The notes below the pieces were generated by a model. That model ran no database searches. It was not told the origin of the DNA and worked only from the letters and a program-made list of their open reading frames with translations. Below, piece by piece: positions 8,113 to 17,429 of a stretch of 62,439 nucleotides of DNA. The position numbers and the translations under genes are program-made. The DNA is from Micrococcales bacterium (GTDB lineage Bacteria; Actinomycetota; Actinomycetes; Actinomycetales; Cellulomonadaceae): positions 1 to 62,439 of the forward strand of contig WRMB01000017.1 of assembly GCA_009777345.1 (NCBI GenBank). The letters are read 5' to 3'. Every line of letters starts with the position of its first letter. Positions within the stretch are counted from its first letter, which is position 1.

Positions 8113-9375
8113 ATGACCGTGCCGGACCCGACACGCGCCGCGTGGGCGCGCAGCGGTTGCGGCGTGCTCGCCGACGGCCAGGCGCTGGTCACCGCGATCA
8201 GCAACGGTTCGTGGGTCACCGGCGGTCTCGGTGCGTTCGCCTTCACCCCGGACGACGGTCCGGACCCGCTCGACGCGCTGCACCAGGCCGGGCTGGGCTG
8301 GTTGACGCCGTACCTCGCCCCGCTGCCGGGCTGGTGGTCCGACCTGACGACCGACACCGAGCAGGCCCGTGCGTTCTCCCAGGACTGGACCGACGTCGCC
8401 CGTCAGCTGTCGGTCGCCGCCGACCAGATCTACCAGGCGGTGGTCGGCGACCTGGCGGACGCCGCCGGGGACGCCGCCGACGCCTACCGGGCGCTGGCCG
8501 CTGACATCACCGTGCACGTCGAGGGCACCGCCGCCTGGGCGGAGGGCCTGGCGTCGGGCCTGCAGACGGCCGTCATGCTGCAGGACGCGGTGCGCCGCAC
8601 GGTCCGCGACGCGCTGGACCGCGTCGTCGGGTCGGTCCTGGTCCGGCACGCCGAGGGCTGGACGGCCCTGGGCCCGGCCGCCCCGGCGCTGGTGGCCCAC
8701 ACCACGACCGTCACCGCCCAGGCCGCGCAGGAGGTCGGCGCCACGGTCACCGGGCTGCTCGGTTCGCTGCGCGCCCTCGGCGACCTGATGGACGACCTGG
8801 GCGGGGTGCTGCACCACGCCCAGGGTCTCTTCGACGGTGTCCCCGAGCTGGGCCGACGGGCGTTCCACGAGGGGCTGGGGCAGACCCACACCCCGCTGCC
8901 GGACGTCACCGACCTGCCCCACCCGCGCGACGGTGGCGATATGGGCACCTGGGCCAGCACCGTCGCCGCCCGGCACGGCACGCTCACGGCCGACCAGGTC
9001 ACCGCCGTGTACCGGTACACCCAGGAGGGGGAGCCCAGCGCCGTCGGGCCGACCGCGTCCAGGACGGCCGTCACCGAGACGCTGGCCGAGCTGGCCCGGC
9101 TGCCGCTGGCCGATCTGCGTACCGTCCACCTGGCCGCTCTGCCGGAGTCTGCGACCGATACGGTCCGGCTCGGCCAGCAGCTGCCTGCCGGGCTGCTCGC
9201 CCCCGCCGACGACGGCAACGCCCAGGTCCACGTCGACTGGCGCCCTCGGACCGACTCCAGCGCGCTGTCGCACTACCGGGACGAGGGCTCGTACAGCGGG
9301 GCCGACCTTGAGGTCGTCGGACGGCAGTGGAACCCTGCGGAGGGCCGCTGGGAGATCTTTGCGAGGCAGCGATGA
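8113..9375 (+). CDS. Unknown helical protein with possible degenerate ADP-ribosyltransferase-like end
   Basis: The 420-residue protein starts at ATG 8113 (MTVPDPTRAAW). Residues 1-270 are largely alpha-helical and Ala/Asp-rich, a little like the helical N-domains of WXG/LXG-type secreted proteins. There is no signal peptide. Around residues 295-420 there is a weak resemblance to ADP-ribosyltransferase architecture (VTAVYRYTQEGEP, then LRTVHLAALPE, then VDWRPRTDSSALSHYRDEG), but the catalytic Arg/Ser/Glu pattern is not convincing. It overlaps the next gene by four bases (ATGA), so the two act together. Function unknown. Confidence 0.7.
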   Translation: MTVPDPTRAAWARSGCGVLADGQALVTAISNGSWVTGGLGAFAFTPDDGPDPLDALHQAGLGWLTPYLAPLPGWWSDLTTDTEQARAFSQDWTDVARQLSVAADQIYQAVVGDLADAAGDAADAYRALAADITVHVEGTAAWAEGLASGLQTAVMLQDAVRRTVRDALDRVVGSVLVRHAEGWTALGPAAPALVAHTTTVTAQAAQEVGATVTGLLGSLRALGDLMDDLGGVLHHAQGLFDGVPELGRRAFHEGLGQTHTPLPDVTDLPHPRDGGDMGTWASTVAARHGTLTADQVTAVYRYTQEGEPSAVGPTASRTAVTETLAELARLPLADLRTVHLAALPESATDTVRLGQQLPAGLLAPADDGNAQVHVDWRPRTDSSALSHYRDEGSYSGADLEVVGRQWNPAEGRWEIFARQR

Positions 9376-9872
9376 CATCTGCGACCCTGCTGGCCGCCCT
9401 GGCCACGCTGCCGCCCACCGGCGGGATCGTGCTGCGCGGCCTGGACGACACCCCGGCCTCGGTGGCTCCGCTGGGTGTGCTGACCGAGGTCGTGGCGGCT
9501 TCCCGCGAGGTGCTGGTCGCCACGGAGAACCTCAGCGCCCGGACGCTGCTGGTCCTGCTGGTGCGGACCGGTCGGGACCTGTCGGTCCTGTCGGCGCACC
9601 CCGAGGCGGCGGAGGTAGCGCTGCGCCCCGGTACCGCCTGGCGGCGGCTGCCCGACCCGGTGGTGCACGGCGCGCCGCTGCCGGTGGTGGTCCTGGAAGA
9701 GCTCGACCCGGCCGGGTACACCCAGCCCACCGGCTGGCCCGCCAGCCTCGCCGCTGTGACCGAGCAGGTCGGGGTGCTGCTGCGGGGCGCCCAGGCCGCC
9801 GCGCCGCTGCCGCTCACCCGGCCCGGCCGGTTCGTCGGGCCGTGGCCGTCCCGCGCCGCCGGACGGGACTGA
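9372..9872 (+). CDS. Unknown protein, weak ADP-ribosyltransferase-like pattern
   Basis: The 166-residue protein starts with an ATG that overlaps the previous stop. It contains GGIVLRGLDD, VLVATENLS and EVALRPGTAWRRL in that order. This resembles the Arg, Ser/Thr and Glu strands of an ADP-ribosyltransferase fold, but the final acidic motif is incomplete and no homologue is recognised. It could equally be an immunity or partner protein for the preceding gene. No signal peptide or membrane segment is present. Confidence 0.65.
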   Translation: MTSATLLAALATLPPTGGIVLRGLDDTPASVAPLGVLTEVVAASREVLVATENLSARTLLVLLVRTGRDLSVLSAHPEAAEVALRPGTAWRRLPDPVVHGAPLPVVVLEELDPAGYTQPTGWPASLAAVTEQVGVLLRGAQAAAPLPLTRPGRFVGPWPSRAAGRD

Positions 9873-9967
9873 CGGACAGCCCTTGTTCTTCCGCGACAAC
9901 AGGGTCTAGGGTATGGCTGCGTGCGCCACCGGCCGCCTCGGTACCCTGGGGGGTAGCGTGTACCCTT

Positions 9968-9978
9968 GGTTTCAGCAG
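9968..9978. promoter_or_regulatory. Candidate shared motif GGTTTCAGCAG before the first regulator
   Basis: GGTTTYARCAG occurs upstream of both paralogous regulators (here and at 10814), and a related GGTTTAAACAT lies between moeA and modA. The repeated position just before these genes suggests a binding site for the regulators themselves. This is a hand-made comparison of three short sites. Confidence 0.3.
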
Positions 9979-9994
9979 AAAAAGGGGGGTGACC

Positions 9995-10810
9995 GTGCCT
10001 ACTCACCAGCAGCCGTCGATCTACGACGGCACCACCGGCCGCAGCGACAGCGGCGGGCGTCGCACGCATATCATCCAGCTGCTGCGTGACTCGCGAGAGC
10101 CGCTGTCGGTGGCTGATGTCGCCGAGCAGGTCGGCATCCACGTCAACACCGCGCGTTTCCACCTGGAGTCCCTGGTCTACTCCGGCATGGCGACCCGGGA
10201 GACGGAGAGCCGGGCGGCCCCGGGCAGGCCGCGGGTCGTGTACACCGGCACCCTGCCCAACCAGACCCACGAACGGGCCCAGGGCTTCCGGCTGCTCGCG
10301 GAGATGCTCACCGCGGCGGTGGCCGAGGCCGACCCGGACGCCGGTCCGTGGCTGTACGGCGTCGGCCAGGAGTGGGGGCGCTACCTCACGACCAAGGTGC
10401 CGCCGTTCATGACGATCGACGAGTCGGAGATCACCAACCGTCTGGTGGACAAGCTCGACGCGCTGTGGTTCGCCCCCGAGCTGGAGCACGACGCGGACGA
10501 CCAGCCGCAGCTGGTGCTCCACAACTGCCCGTTCGCCACGACCGCGCGCCAGTACCCCCGCGTGGTGTGCCAGCTGCACGCCGGGATGATCAACGGGTCG
10601 CTGGAGGAGATGCGCTCCACCGTCCGGCTCACCGAGCTCGAACCGCTGGTCTCCCCGCACCGGTGCGTCGGCATCCTCGACCGGGCGCCCGACGAGGCGC
10701 TGACGTCGGTGCCGCTGCGGCGCCCCGCGGCGGGGGCGTCGGCGCCGGAACCAGTCGCGGCAGGGCCAGATGACGACGAGATGTCGGATCCCGACCCGGT
10801 GCAGTGCTAG
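9995..10810 (+). CDS. Winged-helix regulator with Cys-rich (probable Fe-S) C-terminal domain, paralogue 1
   Basis: The protein has an N-terminal winged helix (LSVADVAEQVGIHVNTARFHLESLV) followed by a COG2345-like domain in which Cys residues lie in NCPF, VCQLH and HRCVGIL contexts. In relatives such as SufR-type regulators equivalent cysteines hold an iron-sulphur cluster. The start is uncertain: the GTG at 9995 has a strong Shine-Dalgarno (AAGGGGGG) at good distance, while the GTG at 9989 would match the N-terminus of the paralogue (MTVP). Together with the next gene it opens the nitrate reductase island, so a role as oxygen, NO or redox sensor of nar expression is likely (inference). Confidence 0.85.
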   Translation: MPTHQQPSIYDGTTGRSDSGGRRTHIIQLLRDSREPLSVADVAEQVGIHVNTARFHLESLVYSGMATRETESRAAPGRPRVVYTGTLPNQTHERAQGFRLLAEMLTAAVAEADPDAGPWLYGVGQEWGRYLTTKVPPFMTIDESEITNRLVDKLDALWFAPELEHDADDQPQLVLHNCPFATTARQYPRVVCQLHAGMINGSLEEMRSTVRLTELEPLVSPHRCVGILDRAPDEALTSVPLRRPAAGASAPEPVAAGPDDDEMSDPDPVQC

Positions 10811-10813
10811 GCT

Positions 10814-10824
10814 GGTTTTAACAG
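10814..10824. promoter_or_regulatory. Candidate shared motif GGTTTTAACAG before the second regulator
   Basis: This is the second occurrence of GGTTTYARCAG, located in the 42-base gap between the two regulator genes. The gap is A/T-rich (TTTTCACGCATTTAAC) compared with its surroundings, so it probably contains a promoter or operator. Confidence 0.3.
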
Positions 10825-10852
10825 TTTTCACGCATTTAACCCGGAGACTACG

Positions 10853-11584
10853 GTGACTGTACCGCTGACCTCGGTCGATGCCGTTCCCGCCAGCCAGCGC
10901 GGCGGCGGTGACCGACGCACCCGAATCATCGCCCTGCTGCACGACGCGCCCGCGCCCCTGTCGGTGGCCGACGTCGCCGAACAGGTCGGCATCCACGTCA
11001 ACACGGCGCGTTTTCACCTGGAATCGCTGGTCTACGCCAGCCTGGCCAGCCGCCAGGTCGAGTCCCGACCCGGCCCCGGGCGGCCCCGGGTGGTCTACAC
11101 CAGCACCCTGCCGGACCCGCAGCGCGAACAGCCGTGCGGTTTCGCGCAGCTGGCCCAGATCCTCATCGCGGCCGTCGCCGAGACGAATCCTGACGCCCGC
11201 CGCTGGCTGTACCAGGTCGGCCAGGAGTGGGGCCGGTTCCGCGCCGTCAAAGCGCCTCCGTTCGCCCCCGTCGACGAGGCAGAGGTGGTCTCTCGCCTGG
11301 TCGCCATGCTCGACGAGCTGGGCTTCGCCCCCGAGGTGGACCACGCGGACGGCCAGCAGCGCCTGTGGCTGCACCGCTGCCCGTTCGGCCAGCTCGCCCA
11401 GCGGCACGAGGGCGTGCCCTGCCAGCTGTGCGCCGGGCTGGTCAACGGCGCGCTCGAAGAGATGCGCTCGGCCTATCGGCTCACCGAGCTGGTGACCCGG
11501 GGGCCGCACGAGTGCTGCGGCATCCTCAGCCCGGCGCCGGACGAGGCGCTGACCTCGGTACCGTTCCGGCAGGCTGTGGACTAG
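10853..11584 (+). CDS. Winged-helix regulator with Cys-rich (probable Fe-S) C-terminal domain, paralogue 2
   Basis: The 243-residue protein is clearly related to the preceding regulator. Its winged helix is nearly identical (LSVADVAEQVGIHVNTARFH). The C-terminal cysteines are RCPF, PCQLC and ECCGIL, that is two more cysteines than paralogue 1. The GTG start at 10853 has GGAG seven bases upstream. It is followed four bases later by moaC. The tandem duplication with altered cysteine content suggests that the two copies sense different states or signals while controlling the same island (inference). Confidence 0.87.
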   Translation: MTVPLTSVDAVPASQRGGGDRRTRIIALLHDAPAPLSVADVAEQVGIHVNTARFHLESLVYASLASRQVESRPGPGRPRVVYTSTLPDPQREQPCGFAQLAQILIAAVAETNPDARRWLYQVGQEWGRFRAVKAPPFAPVDEAEVVSRLVAMLDELGFAPEVDHADGQQRLWLHRCPFGQLAQRHEGVPCQLCAGLVNGALEEMRSAYRLTELVTRGPHECCGILSPAPDEALTSVPFRQAVD

Positions 11585-11588
11585 CACC

Positions 11589-12077
11589 GTGGCCCCCGAG
11601 CCGACCCGTCCCGGGCTCACCCACCTCGACCCGGTCGGCCGGGCGCGCATGGTCGACGTCACCGAGAAGACGCCCACCGTGCGTTCGGCCACCGCCAGCG
11701 GGTTCGTCCACTGCGCACCCCACGTCGTCGCGGCCCTGCGCGACCAGACCGTGCCCAAGGGCGACGCGCTGGCCGTCGCCCGGATCGCGGGTATCGCCGG
11801 AGCCAAGCGCTGCCCCGACCTGCTGCCCCTGGCCCACGTCATCGCCGTGCACGGCGCGACGGTGGACCTCGAGGTGACCGGGACGGGCGTCGCCGTCACC
11901 GCCACCGTCCGCACCGCCGACCGGACCGGAGTGGAGATGGAGGCCCTGACCGCGGTATCGGTCGCGGCGCTGGCCGTCGTCGACATGGTCAAGGGCCTGG
12001 ACAAGCACACCTGGATCGGCGAGGTCCGCCTGGAGGCCAAGTCGGGCGGTCGGTCTGGGGCGTGGCGGAGGGGCTGA
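11589..12077 (+). CDS. moaC: Cyclic pyranopterin monophosphate synthase MoaC
   Basis: MoaC converts the MoaA product to cyclic pyranopterin monophosphate in molybdenum cofactor synthesis. The 162-residue protein has the hallmark motifs: MVDVTEKTPTVRSATASG, AKRCPDLLPLAH, GVEMEALTAVSVAAL and DMVKGLDK. The start is GTG at 11589, four bases after the preceding stop. It is the first gene of the long moaC-nar-moa run and is separated from narK by the only sizable gap (144 bases) before moaD. Confidence 0.96.
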   Translation: MAPEPTRPGLTHLDPVGRARMVDVTEKTPTVRSATASGFVHCAPHVVAALRDQTVPKGDALAVARIAGIAGAKRCPDLLPLAHVIAVHGATVDLEVTGTGVAVTATVRTADRTGVEMEALTAVSVAALAVVDMVKGLDKHTWIGEVRLEAKSGGRSGAWRRG

Positions 12078-12221
12078 AGGTCTCGGTCGGTCGGGCTGCT
12101 GTCGTGGCCGGTCGGGTGTGCGACGAGGTCGTCGCCGCTACCTCTTGTGCGGTCAGTCGTTTAAATGGTATCAATGGTCCTGTCAGGGCGATCTGTCCCG
12201 CTACGTCACGAAGGCGGCATC

Positions 12222-13739
12222 ATGTCTACCACCGTTCCTGCAGGCTCTGGCTCGCGCGAGCTCACCGACTGGAACCCCGAAGATCCTGCGCGCTGGGACG
12301 AGAAGCTGGCCTGGAGGACGCTGTGGACCACGACGTTCTCCCTGATGCTCGGCTTCATGGTCTGGTTCCTGCCGTCCGTCCTGGCCCCGCTGATGCAGGG
12401 TGCCGGGATGCTCGGCGACGGCCAGGCGGCCCAGGACCGGGCCTACTGGCTGGTGGCGATGCCCGGTCTGGCCGGTGGTGGGCTGCGGCTGCTGTGGATG
12501 ATCCTGCCGCCCATCATGGGCACCCGGAAGATGGTGATCTCCTCCACCATCCTGCTCATGCTGCCGATGGCCGGGTGGGCCCTGCTGCTGTTCGGTGCCG
12601 AGACCGGTGAGGTGGTCAGCTTCCCGGTGCTGATGGTCCTGGCCTTCCTGACCGGTATCGGCGGCGGCGTCTTCTCGGGGTACATGCCGTCCACGTCGTA
12701 CTTCTTCCCCAAGAAGAAGCAAGGCGTCGCGCTAGGGCTCCAGGCCGGTATCGGCAACCTCGGTGTGGCCGTGGTCCAGCTCGGCACCCCGATGGTGGCG
12801 ACGATGGGGCTGCTCGGCGCCGTGGCCATCAAGAACCAGGGCGCGATCAACACGATGCAGGAGAAGGCCGCCGCGGCGGAGGCGGCGAACCGGGCAGCGA
12901 CCCTGGACGCCGACAAGGTGGAGGTTCCGCAGGTTCCGGAGCCGCTGGAGGTCCACCTGACGAACGCCCCGGTCCTGCTCCTCGTGCTGCTGGCGCTCGC
13001 GACCGTCGCGGCGGTCGTGGTCCTGAAGTCCGTGCCGATCAAGTCGAACGTCCGTCAGCAGTTCGACATCTTCCGCAACAAGCACACCTGGTTCATGACC
13101 ATGCAGTACATCCTGACCTTCGGGATCTTCTCCGGCCTGGCCGGGCAGTTCGGCAACGTGCTGAAAGACCTGTACACGGCCCCACCGTCCATCGACTGGA
13201 TCTACGGCGCGCCGATGATCGCCTTCCTCGGCGCGTTCACCGGGTCGGTCGTCCGCATCGTGTGGGGCCCGCTGTGCGACCGCTTCGGCGGTGGTGTCTG
13301 GACCGTGGTGGCCGGGGTCGGGATCACGCTCAGCGCCATCCCGGTGCTCATGGCGCTGCGCTCCGACCAGCACTACACGGAGGAGACGGCGCAGGCCGCG
13401 CTGGCCGCCGGCAACGCTGCCGCGGAGGTGGGCGCGACGGTCAAGGACCAGGTGCCGCTGGGCGCCTTCCTGCTCGGCATGTTCCTGATCTTCTTCTTCG
13501 CCGGGCTCGGCAACGCCTCGACGTTCAAGCAGATGCCGATGATCTTCCCGCCCCGGCAGGCCGGTGGCGTCATCGGGTGGACGGCGGCCATCGCCGCGTT
13601 CGGCCCGTTCCTGTTCGGCGTGGCCTTCACCAGCTTCACCAAGACGGCCGTGTTCACGTTCGTCCTGGTCTACGCGGCGGTCTGTGCCACGCAGGCCTGG
13701 TACTACTACGCCCGACCGGGCGCCGAGGCAAAGAGCTGA
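12222..13739 (+). CDS. narK: Nitrate/nitrite MFS transporter NarK
   Basis: This 505-residue carrier has about 12 hydrophobic segments and the NarK signature GIGGGVFSGYMPSTSYFFPKK followed by QGVALGLQAGIGNLG. The start ATG at 12222 follows GAAGGCGG. Unusual is a charged Ala/Glu-rich loop of about 45 residues (GAINTMQEKAAAAEAANRAA onward) between central helices. It ends three bases before narG. The 144-base gap upstream may hold the main nar promoter: a TTGTGC at 12145 and TATCAA at 12169 are 18 bases apart, but this is weak. No FNR-type site is obvious. Its expected role is nitrate import and nitrite export. Confidence 0.95.
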   Translation: MSTTVPAGSGSRELTDWNPEDPARWDEKLAWRTLWTTTFSLMLGFMVWFLPSVLAPLMQGAGMLGDGQAAQDRAYWLVAMPGLAGGGLRLLWMILPPIMGTRKMVISSTILLMLPMAGWALLLFGAETGEVVSFPVLMVLAFLTGIGGGVFSGYMPSTSYFFPKKKQGVALGLQAGIGNLGVAVVQLGTPMVATMGLLGAVAIKNQGAINTMQEKAAAAEAANRAATLDADKVEVPQVPEPLEVHLTNAPVLLLVLLALATVAAVVVLKSVPIKSNVRQQFDIFRNKHTWFMTMQYILTFGIFSGLAGQFGNVLKDLYTAPPSIDWIYGAPMIAFLGAFTGSVVRIVWGPLCDRFGGGVWTVVAGVGITLSAIPVLMALRSDQHYTEETAQAALAAGNAAAEVGATVKDQVPLGAFLLGMFLIFFFAGLGNASTFKQMPMIFPPRQAGGVIGWTAAIAAFGPFLFGVAFTSFTKTAVFTFVLVYAAVCATQAWYYYARPGAEAKS

Positions 13740-13742
13740 CCC

Positions 13743-16700
13743 ATGACTACCGTCTCCGCACCGCTGCTCACCATGATGAGGGCCCGGGGCCTGGTCCGGC
13801 GCGAGAGCGTCGACCCGACGGGCCGGACCACCACCCAGCGCCCCGACCGGGCCTGGGAGCGGTTCTACCGGGACCGGTGGAGCCACGACAAGGTCGTGCG
13901 CACCACGCACGGGGTCAACTGCACCGGGTCGTGCGCCTGGGACGTCTACGTCAAGGACGGGCTGATCACCTGGGAGCACCAGTCGACCGAGTACCCGACG
14001 GTCGGCCCGCAGTCCCCGGAGTACGAACCGCGGGGCTGCCCGCGGGGCGCGTCGTTCTCCTGGTACACCTACTCGCCGGGCCGGGTCCGCTACCCCTACG
14101 TGCGGTCGGTGCTGCTGCGGCACTACCGGGACGCCCGCGGCCACGGCCTGGACCCGGTCGAGGCCTGGGGCAGCATCGTCGAGGACCCGGCCAAGGCCAA
14201 GCAGTACAAGCGGGCCCGCGGCAAGGGCGGGTTCGAGCGCACCACCTGGGACGAGGCCCAGGAGATCCAGGCCGCGGCCCACGTCTACACCATCAAGACC
14301 TACGGTCCGGACCGCTGCGTCGGGTTCACCCCGATCCCGGCCATGTCGATGGTCTCGTTCGTCGCCGGGACCCGGTTCTTCGCGCTGATCGGCGGCACGC
14401 TGCTCAGCTTCTACGACTGGTACTGCGACCTGCCGCCAGCCAGCCCGCAGATCTGGGGCGACCAGACCGACGTGCCCGAGTCGGCCGACTGGTGGAACTC
14501 CAGCTATCTGATGATGTGGGGCGCCAACGTCCCGACCACCCGCTCGCCGGACGCCCACTTCATGACCGAGGTGCGGTACAAGGGCACCAAGGTGGTGGCG
14601 GTCAGCCCGGACTACGCCGACAACGTCAAGTTCGCCGACGAGTGGCTGGCACCGGCGCCCGGTACCGACGGGGCCCTGGCCATGGCCATGGGGCACACCA
14701 TCCTCAAGGAGTTCTTCGTCGAGCGGCGTACGGAGTACTTCGCCGACTACGTCACGCGCTATACCGACGCCCCGTTCCTGGTCACGCTCGACGAGCGGGC
14801 CGACGGGAGTACCGTGGCCGGCAAGTTCCTCACCGCCGCCGACGTGCCCGCGCTGGCCGACCAGGCCAACGCGGAGTTCAAGACCGTGCTGCACGACCAG
14901 GCGACGGGCGCGCCGGTCGTGCCTGGTGGCACGCTGGGCGACCGCTGGGGCGAAGAGGGTCTCGGTAAGTGGAACCTCGACCTGGGCGATCTCGACCCGG
15001 CGCTCAGCCTGGCCGACGCCGCCGACGGTACGACCGAGGTGCTCCTGCCCCGCTTCGACCTGCCCGGTACCGCCGATGCCGTGGACGGCGGCCAGACCGT
15101 CGTGCGCGGGGTGCCGTACCGGACGGTGGCCGGTCGCCGTGTGACCACGGTGTTCGACCTCATGCTGGCCCAGTACGGGGTGGCCCGGCCGGGCCTGCCC
15201 GGCGTCTGGCCGGACGGCGCGGACGATGCCACCGGGCCGTGCACCCCCGCCTGGGCCGAGACCGTCACCGGCGTACCCGCCGCGCAGATCGCCCGGGTGG
15301 CCCGCGAGCTGGCCCGCAACGCGGAGACCACCCGGGGCCGTTCGATGATCATCCTCGGCGCGGGCGCCAACCACTGGTTCCACTCCGACACCATCTACCG
15401 GGCGATCCTGGCCCTGGTCACCCTGACCGGCTGCCAGGGTGTCAACGGTGGCGGCTGGGCGCACTACGTCGGCCAGGAGAAGGCCCGCCCCATCACCGGC
15501 CAGCAGCACCTGGGGTTCGCGCTGGACTGGGCCCGGCCGCCGCGGCACCAGGCGTCGACGTCGTTCTGGTACCAGGTCTCCGACCAGTGGCGGTACGACC
15601 CGTTCCGGGCCGGGGACATCTCCTCCCCGACCGGCCCGGGTCGGCTGCAGGGCAAGTCGATCATCGACTGCCAGGCCCAGGCCGTGCGGCTGGGCTGGAC
15701 CCCGGGGCACCCGGGCTTCAGCACCAACCCGCTGGGCCTGGCCGATGCCGCCAGGGCCGCTGGCAAGGAGATCCCCGCGTACGTCGTCGACAGCCTCAAG
15801 GACGGATCCCTGCGGTTCGCCATCGAGGACCCCGACGACCCGGCGAACTTCCCCCGCTGCCTGACGCTGTGGCGGGCCAACCTGTTCGGCAACACCGCCA
15901 AGGGCTCGGAGTACTTCCTGCGGCACGTGCTGGGCACCGACGACGCGGTGACCGCCCCCGAGGTGCCGCCAGACCGTCGTCCGCAGGACGTGGTGTGGCG
16001 CGACGACCCGGGCCGGGGCAAGCTCGACCTGGTCACCACGGTGGACTTCCGCATGACGGGCTCGGCGCTGATGTCGGACATCGTCCTGCCCGCCGCGACC
16101 TGGTACGAGAAGCACGATATCTCGACCACGGACATGCACCCCTACGTGCATGCCTTCAGCCCGGCCATCGCGCCGCCGTGGGAGGCCCGCACCGACTACG
16201 AGTGCTTCGGCGGGCTGGCCGACAAGGTCTCCGCCCTGGCGGTCGAGCACCTGGGTACCCGGACCGACGTGATGGCTATCCCGCTGCTGACCGACACCCC
16301 CGACGAGCTGGCCCAGCCGCACGGCGCGGTCAAGGACTGGAAGGTCGGCGAGTGCGAGCCGGTACCGGGCAAGACCATGCCCAAGCTGGTCGTGGTCGAG
16401 CGGGACTACACCGCGATCGGCGCCAGGTGGCGCAGCCTCGGCCCGCTCATCGCCAAGATCGGCACCATGACCAAGGGCGTGGCCGTCCCCGGTGACGATG
16501 CCGAGGCCCACCTGGCGTCGCTGTACCCCAGGGTGGCTGACGGCCCGACCGCCGGGCAGGTGGCGCTGGCCACCGACCAGGCCTTCGCCGACGCCATCCT
16601 GGCCATGGCGGGCACGACCAACGGCCACAACGCGGTCGCCGGGTTCCGGGCGCTGGAGAAGCGCACCGGCCAGCGGCTGGCCGACCTGGCCGAAGAGCAC

Positions 16701-17429
16701 GAGCACGACAAGATCACCTTCGCCGATACCGTGGACGCGCTGCACCCGGTGTTCACCAGCTATGAGTGGTCCGGGTCGGAGACCGGCGGTCGGCGCTACT
16801 CGGCCTTCGTCATCAACGTCGAACGGCTGCGGCCCTGGTCCACCCTGACCGGTCGGCAGCAGTTCCTCGTGGACCACGACTGGATGGCCGAGATGGGCGA
16901 GCTGCTGCCCGTCTACCGTCCGCCGCTGGACATGGCCCACCACTACGGGGACATCGACGACGGGAGCGGCCGCGGGGTGACGGTCCGTTACCTCACCCCT
17001 CACTCCAAGTGGTCGATCCACTCCAGCTACCAGGACAACCCGTACATGCTGGCGCTGTCCCGCGGCGGGCCGGTCATCTGGATGTCGGTGGCCGATGCCG
17101 AGGCCATCGGCGTGCAGGACAACGAGTGGGTCGAAGCGGTCAACCCGCACGGGGTGATCACCGCCCGGGCCGTCGTCTCGCACCGGATGCCGACCGGGAC
17201 GGTCTTCATGTACCACTCCCAGGACCGCAACATCAACGTGCCGCTGACCGAGCGAGACCGGAAGCGTGGCGGTACCCACAACGCCCTGACCAGGGTCTAC
17301 GTCAAACCGACGCATCTGGCGGGTGGGTACGGCCAGCTGACCTACGGGTTCAACTACTACGGGCCGACCGGTAACCAGCGCGACGAGCTCACGGTGATCC
17401 GTCGTCGCAGCCAGGAGGTCGAGTACTGA
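13743..17429 (+). CDS. narG: Respiratory nitrate reductase alpha subunit NarG
   Basis: NarG is the catalytic subunit that reduces nitrate to nitrite at a bis-MGD molybdenum centre on the cytoplasmic side. The 1228-residue length is normal. The N-terminal cluster ligands are His56, Cys60, Cys64 and Cys99 (HGVNCTGSC, then RGCPRG). The molybdenum ligand is the Asp at about 225 in FYDWYCDLPPASPQIWG. The DVPESADWWNSSY and FNYYGPTGNQRDE signatures are present. There is no twin-arginine signal, as expected for NarG with the active site inside. Its stop overlaps the narH start. Confidence 0.98.
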   Translation: MTTVSAPLLTMMRARGLVRRESVDPTGRTTTQRPDRAWERFYRDRWSHDKVVRTTHGVNCTGSCAWDVYVKDGLITWEHQSTEYPTVGPQSPEYEPRGCPRGASFSWYTYSPGRVRYPYVRSVLLRHYRDARGHGLDPVEAWGSIVEDPAKAKQYKRARGKGGFERTTWDEAQEIQAAAHVYTIKTYGPDRCVGFTPIPAMSMVSFVAGTRFFALIGGTLLSFYDWYCDLPPASPQIWGDQTDVPESADWWNSSYLMMWGANVPTTRSPDAHFMTEVRYKGTKVVAVSPDYADNVKFADEWLAPAPGTDGALAMAMGHTILKEFFVERRTEYFADYVTRYTDAPFLVTLDERADGSTVAGKFLTAADVPALADQANAEFKTVLHDQATGAPVVPGGTLGDRWGEEGLGKWNLDLGDLDPALSLADAADGTTEVLLPRFDLPGTADAVDGGQTVVRGVPYRTVAGRRVTTVFDLMLAQYGVARPGLPGVWPDGADDATGPCTPAWAETVTGVPAAQIARVARELARNAETTRGRSMIILGAGANHWFHSDTIYRAILALVTLTGCQGVNGGGWAHYVGQEKARPITGQQHLGFALDWARPPRHQASTSFWYQVSDQWRYDPFRAGDISSPTGPGRLQGKSIIDCQAQAVRLGWTPGHPGFSTNPLGLADAARAAGKEIPAYVVDSLKDGSLRFAIEDPDDPANFPRCLTLWRANLFGNTAKGSEYFLRHVLGTDDAVTAPEVPPDRRPQDVVWRDDPGRGKLDLVTTVDFRMTGSALMSDIVLPAATWYEKHDISTTDMHPYVHAFSPAIAPPWEARTDYECFGGLADKVSALAVEHLGTRTDVMAIPLLTDTPDELAQPHGAVKDWKVGECEPVPGKTMPKLVVVERDYTAIGARWRSLGPLIAKIGTMTKGVAVPGDDAEAHLASLYPRVADGPTAGQVALATDQAFADAILAMAGTTNGHNAVAGFRALEKRTGQRLADLAEEHEHDKITFADTVDALHPVFTSYEWSGSETGGRRYSAFVINVERLRPWSTLTGRQQFLVDHDWMAEMGELLPVYRPPLDMAHHYGDIDDGSGRGVTVRYLTPHSKWSIHSSYQDNPYMLALSRGGPVIWMSVADAEAIGVQDNEWVEAVNPHGVITARAVVSHRMPTGTVFMYHSQDRNINVPLTERDRKRGGTHNALTRVYVKPTHLAGGYGQLTYGFNYYGPTGNQRDELTVIRRRSQEVEY

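Noticed and set aside
5797..9378. A 1193-codon minus-strand open frame
   Set aside because: It crosses the TetR gene, the GGDEF gene and the gene at 8113 in a different frame and has Arg/Gly-rich composition typical of shadow frames.
12078..12221. FNR-type (TTGAT-N4-ATCAA) site upstream of narK
   Set aside because: No convincing match was found; only half of such a site (ATCAA) is present.
12732..17315. A 1527-codon open frame on the minus strand opposite narK and narG
   Set aside because: It is the antisense shadow of strongly conserved narG in high-G+C DNA. Its translation is low-complexity and matches no family.
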